Shown here piece by piece: positions 1-11,071 of a stretch of DNA of 64,000 nucleotides (position 1 is its first letter; the number at the start of each line of letters is the position of its first letter). The DNA is taken from assembly GCA_964247055.1 (NCBI GenBank), contig OZ176053.1, positions 9,176,001 through 9,240,000 of the forward strand. Direction: 5' to 3'. A model generated the notes under the pieces. The model ran no database searches. It was not told where the DNA came from and saw only the letters and a program-made list of their open reading frames with translations. The stretch comes from Paragordius varius. Its lineage: Eukaryota > Nematomorpha. Made by a program: the position numbers and the translations under genes.

Positions 1-1208
1 CGCATATAACACACAACGCTATTCAAACAGCTGCTGATTTGTTACCCCTAGATGTGGAAAATGTAGTTGTTAAGGTATATTCCTATTTTTATATACACGG
101 TACGCGTTGAAACGGTTAAGAAATTCTGTGCAACAGAAGTACAATATTAAAAAATGCTTGGATATTGTAAAACTCGTTGGTTTGCTCTTCTGCAAGCTAT
201 CGAAGGAATTTTAAAAAATGATCCTTTAAAATCCTATTTTTTATCACAGGACAAATGTCCTACAACTTTGGAAAAGTTTTTTGAAAGTGATTCTTTATAA
301 TATGGTTAGAATTTCTACATAATCAAGCTTCTCTCTTTCAAAATGTTATTAAATTGATAGAAGGTGACAAAACTTCATCAATCGAAGTAGCCAATGAAGT
401 TAGAACCTATAATTCCAATGTCAAGAAAGGTTATAAAATAATTTTATACCAGTAACCATCCGCAATATTACAATTAATTTAGAAAAACAAGGCTTAATAA
501 ATCGCCAAGATATCTTGTACCATTAAAAATGTTTTATACAAACTGTAAAGATTATTGGAAGACTAGACGGTGCAATTTAATGAAATTGATCATTTTCATT
601 TAATAACATTAATACCAGAATTTAATTGGTGCGATGTTCAAAAATCATTTCTGCATCTCCCAAAAATTCCCAAAAAGTAACCTTTCAGATATCTTTTTTC
701 TAAAATATCATTAGTTATAAAATATAACTTAAATTATGGACAACAGAAAAAAACACAGTTGAAAAGAAATGGTTAGAAATATTTCATCATTTTGAAACAA
801 ACTATACCATACAATATTTTAAAAATTGTAGTTGCATTATCTTTACGTGGAACCAAAGCTGCTACTGAGCGCGTTTTTTCCACAGTAAATCAGATGTGGA
901 CATCGGAAAAATCAAATTTAAATGTTGAAACTTTAAAGGCCGTGTTTTCTGTCAAATATAATTTGACAAATTCTTGTGAAGACTTCTACAATATTTTATA
1001 AAATGATGACAATCTGCTAAAACGCATTCACTCAAATATACCAAGGATTTAAATATTTTTTTATATATATAATGTATTTGTGTTAAAAATAAATAAATAC
1101 TACAATAATTTTTTTGTATAAAAATTTTTGGTTGTACACCCCACCCCATAACCCCCCCCCTTTCTCAGATTTGTCCCGCTTTTTCCTTCAAAAAATCTGG
1201 TCACCTTA
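1..1208 (+). mobile_element. Decayed hAT transposon, 3' part
   Basis: Remains of a hAT-superfamily DNA transposon that runs in from the left edge. The best preserved piece, at 792-1001, encodes a hAT C-terminal dimerisation segment with the typical run GTKAATERVFSTVNQMWTSE followed by NVETLKAVFSVKYNL. Upstream stretches (about 150-450) still read as transposase in pieces, for example a block with TRWFALLQAIEGILKNDPLK, but are broken by stops and frame changes. The right end near 1180-1208 carries the reverse of a hAT terminal repeat of the 'ggtgaccagatttttt' kind. The left end and target duplication lie outside the window. It is non-functional. It sits just upstream of the coiled-coil gene and may lie in its promoter or an early intron. 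Confidence 0.85.
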
Positions 1209-1432
1209 ACTATGAACCAAAATAAAAATTATTGATTAATATTTTTGTTCCGTAAAAAGTTATGTGTAGAATAATATATTTAAATATGAAATAAAAAAAT
1301 ATTTAATTTTTTAAGGAGATGGACTATGCCCACAATAGGGGTGATTAGGGTGCATTGTATAAATAATCAGATTATTTCTATATTTATCATAAAACATTTA
1401 TATTAATGAAGTTTTAATTATATAAAATATAG

Positions 1433-4400
1433 AACGATACCGCCATAGACGAAAGCAAAACGCAAGATATTGAACTTTTGCAAATTGTCATGAATATTGT
1501 TGATAAAATTGCAGAATTAAAATCTACTATACGCCTCAATGAATGTAGTTGTGCACACGAGTTAAGTCAAAAATACCAACAGAGCAAAGAAAAGGTAATT
1601 TAAATTTTTCAGATCGGCCCTCCAAATAATTTTTTCAGCCTGCGAAAAATTTTATAAAATACCACGATTTTATGATAAAAAGAATGCTCTAAGTCTAAGC
1701 AAAATCGATAATTTTAATAAATATTTACGCCCTTCCAGTCTTGGAATGAAAGCAAAAAATTAAAAAAATAGGAGTTATATTGTTTTCGTAATTTCTATTA
1801 AAGTGTTATGTTTGATGAAAAATATTTATTAATGCCCATATAATTTGCAAATGCGGCTTATCGGGTTTTCTGAAGCAATACAACCCGCGCAGCCATTTGT
1901 GTGAGACCTCTGGTTTAAATATATGGAGGACATAATTCACTTTTAATTTAAACTTTTTTTTACTTTCTAAGATCAAATAAATTTCACTCTCAACTATTTA
2001 ATTTGTATATTTTTTTAATTTAATGGTTATTTTAATCTTTATATATATATATATATAAATATATATATGTCAAGGTGGTAAAACTTCTTACTGAACAACA
2101 ACATTTAATTAAAGAAGTTACGGATATAAAGGAGCAACTACAAAATACCCATTTGGGTAAGTAATTCTTTTTCGATTATTTACGGATTATGTAGACTATT
2201 ATAATCAATCAATTTTGTTAGCAAAAAATGCCATGTTTATTGAGAAATTTTAAAACCGGATTATTTCGAATTCTTAATAAAGCACAAATAAATTTAAATA
2301 TCCATCATAGAATGAAAAAAAGTACGCTAAGCGGTTATTAATACATTTATACCCATGTCTGTAACTCTTTATAAAAACCAATAAAACTTTTTTGTCACAA
2401 AATTATGGTATAAAACTTTATTTAGATGTAAAATAATTGAATTAAATTTGATCAAATTTGGATTGCTTTAGTTAGTGTAATATTAAAACATTAAAAATAT
2501 TTTGACAAGCTCATTTTATTTTTTTGGTGTAGTCACAAATTATATATTTTATCTATGGTAATGAGTGCTTAACCATAAATGACTGCATTTATATACCATT
2601 TTTCATGCAAAAACATCATTTTTTCAACCAAATGCAACATTTTTTCAACCAAACGCAACATTTTTTCAAGCAAACGCAACATTTTTTCAAGCAAAGACAT
2701 CATTTTTTCAAGCAAACGCAACATTTTTTCAAGCAAACGCAACATTTTTTCAAGCAAACGCAACATTTTTTTCATCCAAACGCAACATTTTTTCATCCAA
2801 ACGCAACATTTTTCCAACCAAAGACAACATTTTTTCAAGCAAAAACAACAATTTTTTAAAAATTAAAAACCATTTTTTTTATTTTAAGACATATTAAATT
2901 TAAAGTTAATGGAAATTAATTTTAGCGTAGAATTATGATTTTTATTATTTTATCATAAATATGTGATGGTATGATTGATTTTCAAACAAAATTTTGCCCA
3001 TAATTGCATTATTTATATTATTTTATTCTTTTACAACTTTAGTTTAACCTTATCAGTCCATACATTTTGCGCTTCAAAATTGTCCTTGAAAATTTAAAGT
3101 TGGTCCTAGAACACTTCAATTTGGTCCTTCAATATTTTAATTTTGATTCTAACTTTTATTAATCAAGCAATATTATATTCATCTATCCTATCATTAACCT
3201 ATTTTCTTTATTTCCTAAACTTTTAAGGGAATACCATTTCTTTCATAAGAACCGTATATCAATATTATTTTTTATAAAAAATTTAACATTATTAAACATC
3301 TAGGATTTGTGGGTTATTAATCGTAATATTTAGTTTAAAACATCAATAAGTTAATAATATTGATTTAAAGAAAATTAGTTCGAAGCAAATAAAGATGTTT
3401 TTACTATAAAAATATTATTTTTGATTCAAATACTAATAAATAAAGATATTAGTTTAAATTAAAAAAAATATATAATTACATACGAAAATAACGGTTGTTT
3501 GCAAAAAAATGAAAGAAACTTTAAACAAGACACTCTTAAAGCGCAAGTTGTATTTATTGATTTAGTGAAACTGTTGTAAAAGAAAAAATATAATATAAAT
3601 AATGCAATTATGGGCAAAATTTTGTTTGAAAATCAATCATACCATCACATATTTATGATAAAATAATAAAAATCATAATTCTACGCTAAAATTAATTTCC
3701 ATTAACTTTAAATTTAATATGTCTTAAAATAAAAAAAATGGTTTTTAATTTTTAAAAAATTGTTGTTTTTGCTTGAAAAAATGTTGTCTTTGGTTGAAAA
3801 AATGTTGCGTTTGGATGAAAAAATGTTGCGTTTGGATGAAAAAATGTTGCGTTTGCTTGAAAAAATGTTGCGTTTGCTTGAAAAAATGTTGCGTTTGCTT
3901 GAAAAAATGATGTCTTTGCTTGAAAAAATGTTGCGTTTGCTTGAAAAAATGTTGCGTTTGGTTGAAAAAATGTTGCATTTGGTTGAAAAAATGCTGTTTT
4001 TGCATGAAAAATGGTATAGCTATCAGACCCGTTATAGGCTTCGACCGGTCAAAAAACCTAACGTAATATGTAATTTTTAAAAAAATAGTTTTTATTTAAT
4101 GCATAAATTAAACAATTAATTACACCGATAAAATAACTCAGTAACCAAAAATTGAAACTCAGATGATATGTGTATTTTTCTAAAAGTAATCGTAGAATAG
4201 TGTGCTTATCAACACTGTTTGATTCGTTACAGCTATTTAACTTGTGATTGCAAGAGACTCTATTATCAACAACTTTATTTTATATTTTTATAATTCTATT
4301 TTTATTTTAGATTTAGACGGCCTGAAAACAAAGGTATAAAAATCCTAATTGATTAGTTTGAAAATGACACCAATCTTATGAATGACAAATTACAAATGAA

Positions 4401-4678
4401 GTACAAAGAAGAATTGCAAGAGCGTTTAAAGAATGCAGAATCCAAGTTGAACACTAAGGTTCATATTTTTCCATAAAGTTTAGCATAACAAGCAGAAAGA
4501 AAAATGGTTGAAAAAAACTCAAAACATCATTAAAATATATGAAAAGCGAGTAAACCAATTGCAGGTATCTATTATTGAGCTAATTGCAATATATTTTTAG
4601 AATTTAACATCTAGGTTGGTTCAAGAAAGAAAAATTTTATATCAAGAATTGGACAAGCAATACACGCAAATCGAATAA
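1433..4678 (+). CDS. Coiled-coil protein with tiny introns (unidentified)
   Basis: Six exons give one continuous frame: 1433-1594, 2075-2156, 4311-4333, 4357-4458, 4484-4564, 4601-4678 (TAA). Introns are 480, 2154, 23, 25 and 36 nt, all GT-AG with matching phases. The product of at least 175 residues is Glu/Lys/Gln-rich and helical almost throughout, e.g. KEELQERLKNAESKLNTK and ENDTNLMNDKLQMKYKEEL, so it is very probably a coiled coil. No signal peptide or membrane segment is visible. I do not recognise the family. The start is unresolved: an ATG at 1326 can join in phase through a donor at 1341 or 1349, giving about 180 residues, but an upstream exon is also possible. Exon 3 is only 23 nt and is followed by a 23-nt intron. 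The large intron 2 contains the foldback element at 2592-4018. Exons and phases are seen; function is unknown. Confidence 0.7.
2592..4018. repeat. Foldback palindrome with 21-bp repeat arms
   Basis: Two arms of about 448 bp (2592-3040 and 3573-4018) are almost perfect inverted copies, separated by about 530 bp. Each arm holds about 12 tandem copies of a 21-bp unit (reverse reading gaaaaaatgttgcgtttgctt) followed by unique sequence. The order of variant units is mirrored between arms, so the palindrome copied a finished array rather than growing twice. Because 21 is a multiple of three and lacks stops, the arrays yield spurious heptad-repeat ORFs on both strands. No transposase is visible. It lies inside intron 2 of the coiled-coil gene. 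It is probably a foldback-type mobile element. Confidence 0.85.
3055..3565. repeat. Second foldback-like element nested in the palindrome spacer
   Basis: The spacer of the large palindrome starts with degenerate repeats of the type 'aaagttggtcctagaacac' (3085-3130) and ends with a partial inverted counterpart (about 3515-3560, 'gacactcttaaagcgcaag'). The same repeat words and the flanking 'cattaacctattttctttatt' type sequence recur in opposite orientation at 15862-16396. This suggests a diverged member of a second foldback family inserted in, or forming the centre of, the first. Confidence 0.5.
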
Positions 4679-5668
4679 ATCAAAATATGTTTATTACCTT
4701 GATCTCTATGTTAAAATCATGTCGATTATTTTTGTCCTATATAAAATAATAAATAGTATCATGAAATTACCAAACAATAAACAATATATAAGAAAAATGT
4801 TTTAATATGCCAAAAAATAATTACAATCCAACCTCGTTATGGCGGAATACGCCACCGCATAAAATTTTACAAAAAATCATATTTGTAACTATCTTGTTAT
4901 TGGTCGGCAATGCATAGATTTTTTGAGTGGAAAATAACACCAGAGCAAAAAAGTAATTTTCATTTTTAGATAAACATTAACATAAAAGATAAAACAACGG
5001 TAAGATTTTAAACTAAATGCGATGTAATCAAAAAGCAAAAATAATATTTATTTTTTAATTCCCAACTCTTTATATATTATTTTCACCGTAGTGCCTCCAA
5101 AAGGTTTGAATTTAGGTTCTTTGTTTTACAATCGTTAAAAAACCGTATTTTAAGTAATATTGTCTATCTTTTAAATTCAAAATGGAATAAATCGATATAT
5201 AATAATGGAATCCTAACCTATTCGTCTGGAACAGTTTTTATAAAAAAAATATTATGTTGAATCACCAGAACCTGTGACAAAAATGACTTGGAATCACAAA
5301 TGGTACCGCATAATTAATTATTTATGCTAATCAAATGGATAAGGCATGGAATTCAATTTATATTTTAAGCCTGAGCTTTTATAACTTTGGACCACTGTCA
5401 TTATTACCGTGATTGTAACTGCGATCGAATCAAATTATATACACCCATTTATTTATGTTCTTTAAATATTATCTAAAACCAAATCAAAGAATGAAAATTG
5501 TCACTTAAATTTTTAAAAAAATTTTAGATTAATACAGTAACGAGGGCTATCATTGGTCATTTCCGTATTATGAATGACTAAAAGGATATTTAATTTACAT
5601 GTCATTTAGCATTGATAAAAATTTCTTTTTTATTGGTAACATAAAAGATTGATAGTGCAAATACAGTT

Positions 5669-5852
5669 TGCTTTTAATGGTTCCTTATTTAACACTAAAA
5701 TTAGGCGATTTCCAACACACTAGTTTATGGAAAACAACGAAATGTTGAAAAAACATTTTCATTTATTATATTACTTTATTTATATATTGTTTTTTTCCAT
5801 AATTGTTGCGAATTGCCTAACAATATGTGAAATAAGGAACTATTAAAACGCA
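5669..5852. mobile_element. Small hairpin MITE
   Basis: About 184 bp with imperfect terminal inverted repeats of about 60 bp. The left end gcttttaatggttccttatt pairs with the reverse complement of the right end (aataaggaactattaaaacg). Nothing is encoded. No clear target duplication was found. Confidence 0.6.
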
Positions 5853-6469
5853 TACAATAAAAAAATAAAAAAATGAGTTTGTTAGAAGTGAAATAGAAAA
5901 GTATTGATAAACCATATTAAAAAGCAAAAATAATATTTTTATATGAATATATTTTAAAAATTGTTATCAATTTTAACATACAAGCGTTGGGTAACACATG
6001 GTTGAAATTAAACATTTTTTTTCTATTTTTAACTAAATTTGTTAATTTAAAATGGGCAGTTAATCCTATACTCCGTAAACTGAATCAAAATTATAATTTA
6101 TTTATTTGTAAATATTTTTCATTGACAGAGAGTTTTTTAAGCTATCTCTGTCATTTTTGGTTGAATTCTCTCAACTCAAAATTATGTGTATAATTTCTGA
6201 TGACAATAGAGTTCATTTGACTCCTGGTGTAATTTTTAAATTGCCGCTTATCTTGTTTTATTAGATAGAAAAATCAGCAGGTTTTAGTAAGATTTTAACA
6301 ACAAATCAATTTATATAATAAACTGCTCTGAATGAATCCTATAATAACATGAATTTCATTGCGAATCTAGACATAGAGTTCTAGAACAGAGATATATATT
6401 TAAATTTTAACACCGATGATATATGGCCAGTATTAAATATATGCAATCTTTGCCTCTAGATACATTAAC

Positions 6470-7100
6470 TTTTTCTCTTTCGTGTCCTAGTTTACATAAT
6501 GGGGTAGTTTTATATTCCAGACCTCAATTTTGTAAATAAACTACAGTTTTGTAAGATATTTTAGTTACAATTTAATCAAACATTGCTATCATGTATTAGA
6601 TAAATAAAATTTTTATTTTTCATCTTCTAGAGTCTAAAAATGGCATAGCTCCAAAACACGAAACGAACTATTGATAAAATATATCAAATTTTTGCTGGTA
6701 TTGTAGCATAAAATTTTGAAGTTAATTATTATTTACGTTTTCTAACCATAAAATTTATTCATTAGAATTTAGAAAAATTAATAAGAAAAAAGGGTGGCCA
6801 AAAAGTTTGAGATGAGATTTTTAGAATTTTTTTTTTATAAAATTATTCGACTTATTGAACATATTTTTAAATGCGGCTTTATAGTTTAAATACTTATTAA
6901 GATATTCATTCAAATTGCTATGGGAGGTAGAACTACCCCCAAAGGTAATAGAGCTTTAATATCAAACTTTATAGTTTTATATCCTTAACTATCAATGTTA
7001 TATAAGTGGAAACTTTTGATAATACTTCAATTTTTCCATGTTTTTTGAAATATTTGAATATCTACAGGGTTGAGTTCATCAATTAAATGTTAATAATCTC
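6470..7100. repeat. Dispersed unknown repeat, copy 1
   Basis: The stretch with 'tgtaaataaactac' then 'cttctagagtctaaaa' and 'agctccaaaacacga' is repeated in the same order and spacing at about 41840-42160. The following part (6990-7062, 'atgttatataagtggaaact') resembles 15072-15140. It is an old interspersed family of unknown type; no coding signal. Confidence 0.55.
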
Positions 7101-7163
7101 TGAGTCAACTATTTACAAGTATAATTATATTAGATATATTTGATCATGTATAAACTTTAAAAT

Positions 7164-8103
7164 ATGACTAAAAATTTTATAATTAAAATCAAAAGTAATC
7201 TTTAGTTGGAAGAAAAATATATTTGTTTTTGACAGTTGCTGCACTTATGTTTATTGCTACAGCCGTGGTTCTGCTGTTAGTGGTTCACCAGGTACAATTT
7301 TGTTGATTTTAGTCTGTTGAACACAAAGGATTTTTAGTATCTTTAAACAATCAGCATTTGTCAAATGATATAGACATAAATAACCACTCCTATAGTTTTT
7401 TTATTAAAGAATTCTACGGGGTATATTACATATAATTTTATAAGAATCAATGTCAAAATAGCAGCTTTCCAGTCCAGAAAAATGGACATTTTGAATTCAA
7501 ATTGTTTGATGGATGTGAACATGTATCGGCTGTAGCATTAAGCCAAAAATTTGGCGAATTACCTTTACACATATTACCTCTTTATTATGAAATCTCTAAT
7601 TATTATCCCAAATTTAAATTTTATATAATTACCCCTTTAAAACAGCCAACATTGAAAACTCAAATTTTTGGTTTTGTCTCCATATATCCTTCTCATGATG
7701 ATAATATTATACAAAGCTTTATTATTAATTTATACGAGGATAATAACTATCAGAGATCTCTTCAAAAACAAAATTTGATAAATGAGTTCTTTTATCTAGA
7801 AATGCCATTAGAATTTAAAGTATATACATTTTTAAATTCTAGGATATGGTTTTAAGTTTGGAACCCATGTATATTTTTGATACAAAAAAATTTGTTAAAC
7901 CTTCACTTATATATTACCATCTTTCAACCAACACTACGCATGTATACGTAGTGTTTCATTTAAATTTAAAGTTAACGCCAAAAATAGATATAGCATTGGA
8001 ATTACCCAAAAACAAATTGACAATCGGAAAATTATCATGCTTAGAGATAGGCCTTGTAATCTTTCATTGCTTTGCTTTGATTGTATTTCGTAAGTCTTTT
8101 TAA
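7164..8103 (+). CDS. Small two-membrane-segment protein (unidentified)
   Basis: Four exons, 7164-7194, 7236-7291, 7478-7819 and 7843-8103, join in phase to 229 codons plus stop, with introns of 41, 186 and 23 nt. The 23-nt intron at 7820-7842 contains an in-frame stop, so it must be removed for the reading to continue. The N-terminus (MTKNFIIKIK then AALMFIATAVVLLLVV) is a signal anchor at residues 11-27. The middle of about 170 residues looks like a folded luminal or extracellular domain. A second hydrophobic segment (LEIGLVIFHCFALIVF) ends the protein. The ATG at 7164 was chosen because its short exon joins in the required phase. A strong donor (gtaagt) close to the stop suggests a further 3' exon and a slightly different tail. 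The topology is like TMEM231, but I see no diagnostic motif and do not assign it. Confidence 0.6.
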
Positions 8104-8148
8104 TTTACATTGTTTAATCAAAAATATTTTTATTACAATACTTTAAAT

Positions 8149-8419
8149 CAGGGGTGTTCAACACTTCACGGGCCGCATTTTCGGGTTAAAAGATCATATG
8201 GACCGTATTCGTAAAATGTATGTTATTAAATTTTAAATATCAGAGTGTAAAAACCTATTTATTTTAACATTTTTAGCTAGATCATTACCGAAATTTGGAA
8301 AAATTTATTCAGAGAGTTATTTTACAAAATTAATTTTACTTGGATTACCTAAAATTGTGTGATTGAAATTTCATATGGGTTCAGAAATATTTTGGGGGGC
8401 CACGTGTTGAACAGCCCTG
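8149..8419. mobile_element. hAT MITE, 271 bp
   Basis: Non-autonomous hAT element. The left terminal repeat caggggtgttcaacac matches the inverted right end gtgttgaacagccctg. It is flanked by ctttaaat on the left and ctttgagt on the right, an 8-bp target duplication with two differences, so the insertion is moderately old. It has no coding capacity and lies just downstream of the two-membrane-segment gene, possibly in its last intron. Confidence 0.85.
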
Positions 8420-8697
8420 CTTTGAGTCTTATGTAGAAAACAAAAATTTAATATGTAAGTGGATAATAGAAAGTGTAGGTAAATATTTCGATTACCTATT
8501 GATTAAAATTGATACATAGGTGGAATACATTAAATCAGAGCCATAAAATAATGATTACTAATCATTATAGATTTTTTTATTTTAAAATAAGGCCGTAGAT
8601 TTAAGTTATGATCATAAATATAAGTACACCTTTCTATATGTATTTAGGAGCCGTCATAATAAGCCAAAATTATGAAAAAGTTGATTTGTGATGATTT

Positions 8698-9600
8698 TTT
8701 ATAATCTATATATTTATAAAAATGGAAAATGGCTTTGTGATGTGTTTAACGGACCGGTAGACCCTGAACACAGTCGGCTCGCCTTTTCAATTTAAAAGGT
8801 AAAAATTTTAGTCCTGCGTTTTTTATAATGCCTGCTGGGTAAACAGATAGCCGCCAAAAACAGCCCTGTGAAATCGAAATAGCGAGTCTTTGGGGCTAAA
8901 TTTCAGAAAACCTATCAGGCCATATGACTTTAATAGCTGCTTAAAATATTAACCGTAAAAATGATTTAAGTAGAGTGGTTTTATTAAATTACCCCTTAAT
9001 TGGGCCTTTGCCCTGAAAAATGCGCCACCATAAATTGTCTTTTTCGTTTTGAGGCAATTTTTCAAAAATCCTACGAAAGCATATGGAATCAATCATGATT
9101 CCAGATATTACCCGAATTTCTGCCCCTGGTTAGGAAGCTACCGCATAAAACTGCGTCACCATATCGATACAGCATGCCTTTGGAGCCAAATTTCAAAAAA
9201 CCTATGAGGTTATGTAAGTTCAATAAGGGCCTAAATATTTTTAGCCCTTAAAAACAAATATTTTAGTATAGGGGGTTATTTTAACGAGTCGTTAAGTAAA
9301 GTTTTACGCCTTCAAATGCGCCGCCATAGAACAATTTTTTAGTTTTGAAGCAATATTTCCAAGAACTTATAGTAACATATGGAATCCATAATAATTCCAG
9401 ATATTCCCCATATAAAGGCAAAAATTTTGCCCAACACGTTTTTTATACCTGCCCCTGGGTAAGGAACTACCCACCAACTGCGCCACTATACTTGCGTTGT
9501 TTTGGAGCTATACAAGAAATTTATCAAGCCATATGAGCTCATTAAATTGGAATATTACCCGTAATTAGGCAAAAAGGTCCTACTCCATAAGGACAAATTA
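8698..9600 (+). mobile_element. Helitron-like (Helentron/HINE) element with satellite
   Basis: The left end 'ataatctatatatttataaa' followed by 'aatggaaaatggctttgtga' is the reverse complement of the end at 56760-56815. Behind it are degenerate tandem blocks of about 150 bp, alternating as dimers of about 300-330 bp, each with a 'gcgccaccata' box and a 'catatggaatc' or 'catatgag' box. A short AT-rich end plus internal tandem repeats is typical of Helentron-derived non-autonomous elements. The 3' hairpin end seen at 55.3 kb is not found here, so this copy is truncated or diverged on the right. Confidence 0.6.
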
Positions 9601-10683
9601 GACTCATTACAGTGAACAACTGCATCAAAGGTTATGCAGTGTATGTATACACTGTATGCAAAAAAGAGGGTCATTTTGATTTAACGAAAAAAAAAATTTA
9701 TGAGATAGCTTATGACCAGTGAATTCATTTGCCGCAAAAATTATTATTTGTTGACAACCTAGTTTTTGAAATATTGAGAGGAAATCGAAATCGGACAAAA
9801 AAGTGAAAATTTATGATAAGTAAGGATAATTCAAAAAATAATGATAAAATTATAGGTATTATGGTTTATTATTATTTCAGGATATATTTTTAATATATAA
9901 ATAGCCTAAAATCATATAGTTAGGGTTATTATATAATTTCAGCTCAAAAAATAACGTTTTTCTTTTAACACACTCACAAGACAAAGATTTTTTTAAAAAC
10001 TATATTAATATACTTTTGATTTTTACTAGCTAAACTCACTATTAAAATATTAACATTTATATTTTATTCAGTTAAAAAATATATCTAAATAAAACCAAAA
10101 AATTTGTTTTTTATTTTTACTTTTTTGTCATCTGGTTTGTGAGTGTATAAAAAATTTATACTGTTTTATTTAATCTAACATGAGTGCGATTAAGTATATA
10201 ATTTATGCAAAATTGGATTTTAAATTAGTAGAATATCAACCAACGATCCGTACAAATCACTATACAAATATTAATTTGGACTTGTTGCAGGGATTTGTAA
10301 TTGATGAATGTATATATATAAGGAATTTAAATGTGTTTAAGTCAAACCTCTTTAATCCATAAGGACAATATTTTACATGTCTTTTTTATTATTTATCCCC
10401 ATGTCAAATATAAAGCTTTTTTTGCACGTTTTACCCAATAATTGCTTATTTTTTTAATATTAAGAATATTGCTGAATTGTTAACATTGTTTAAATTTGGT
10501 GTGCTTGGGGCCTTTATACCCTTAAACCCGCTCAAAAGTATATTTTTGAGGCTATTTTTCTCAAAAATTATGAGATCATACGCGTATAAAGGCAATTTTT
10601 TTTAATTTTTAAAAATTAGGCGATGTAATTTAATAATTTTTATGTTTTAAACTTTATAAAATTATCAAGTATATAAAAATACA
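9601..10683. other. Intergenic or upstream intron sequence
   Basis: Mostly AT-rich. An ORF at 10180-10362 (60 codons, starts MSAIKYIIYAKLDFKLVEYQ) has fairly protein-like composition and could be an upstream exon of the 10.7-11.1 kb gene, but no splice connection could be supported. Confidence 0.35.
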
Positions 10684-11071
10684 TTGATAAAACTAAAAAT
10701 CATATTAATGCATTCATTTCATCGTTTAAAACTAATTATGAAATCGAAATACGTAAAAAAGGCCGCACATACTCATTTCTTAGATAGTTTTATTATATAT
10801 CCCTCAAATAGTTCATATACTATTCAACACTTTATTAAATATTTATTCGTGAACAGTTTTTGGGCAAGAGAGTTTACGAAGCCTATGGCGATACAACATT
10901 ATACCTGCACTTGAATATGTCATAACTAAAAGTATGACCTCTTTCTCAACCATATCGCCTGTTAATTCTCAAACTCATTTGATGAATGACATATCTAAAC
11001 GCAAAATAACTCCTCCGATTCAACGCAACAATGGTGGCTCGAAAAAGGGCGATCGTTGGTTATTTGGTTGA
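10684..11071 (+). CDS. 3' exons of an unidentified gene
   Basis: An open stretch ending at 10810 joins in phase 1, across a 46-nt GT-AG intron (10811-10856), to exon 10857-11071, which ends in TGA. The joined end reads ...SFIIYPSNI, then FGQESLRSLWRYNIIPALEY, then a hydrophilic tail ending SKKGDRWLFG. The GC content of the last exon is clearly above its surroundings, supporting real coding. The block 'FIIYPSN...LW.YNIIP.L' is faintly like the C-terminal part of the NAV/UNC-53 or CTTNBP2 ATPase region (LIGP...LWN.SIIPYL). I regard that as a weak resemblance only. Upstream exons, including any Walker motif, were not found. The 5' limit given is only the start of the open frame. Confidence 0.4.

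Larger units (their letters stand above)
4679..7163. other. Intergenic, AT-rich with repeats
   Basis: No convincing gene is seen. It holds a short inverted-repeat MITE at 5669-5852 and the start of a dispersed repeat from about 6470. The open stretch at 5987-6193 is low-complexity AT-rich sequence with no conserved look. Confidence 0.6.

Noticed and set aside
2569-2866. Overlapping ORFs of 84-95 codons on both strands with seven-residue repeats
   Set aside because: They are the translation of the 21-bp repeat array of a foldback element; both arms and several frames are open for the same trivial reason.
5987-6193. 68-codon ORF on + as a gene
   Set aside because: Phe/Leu/Asn-rich AT-noise composition, no splice support, no recognisable feature.
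7164-8103. TMEM231 assignment
   Set aside because: Similar topology only; no conserved motif could be matched.
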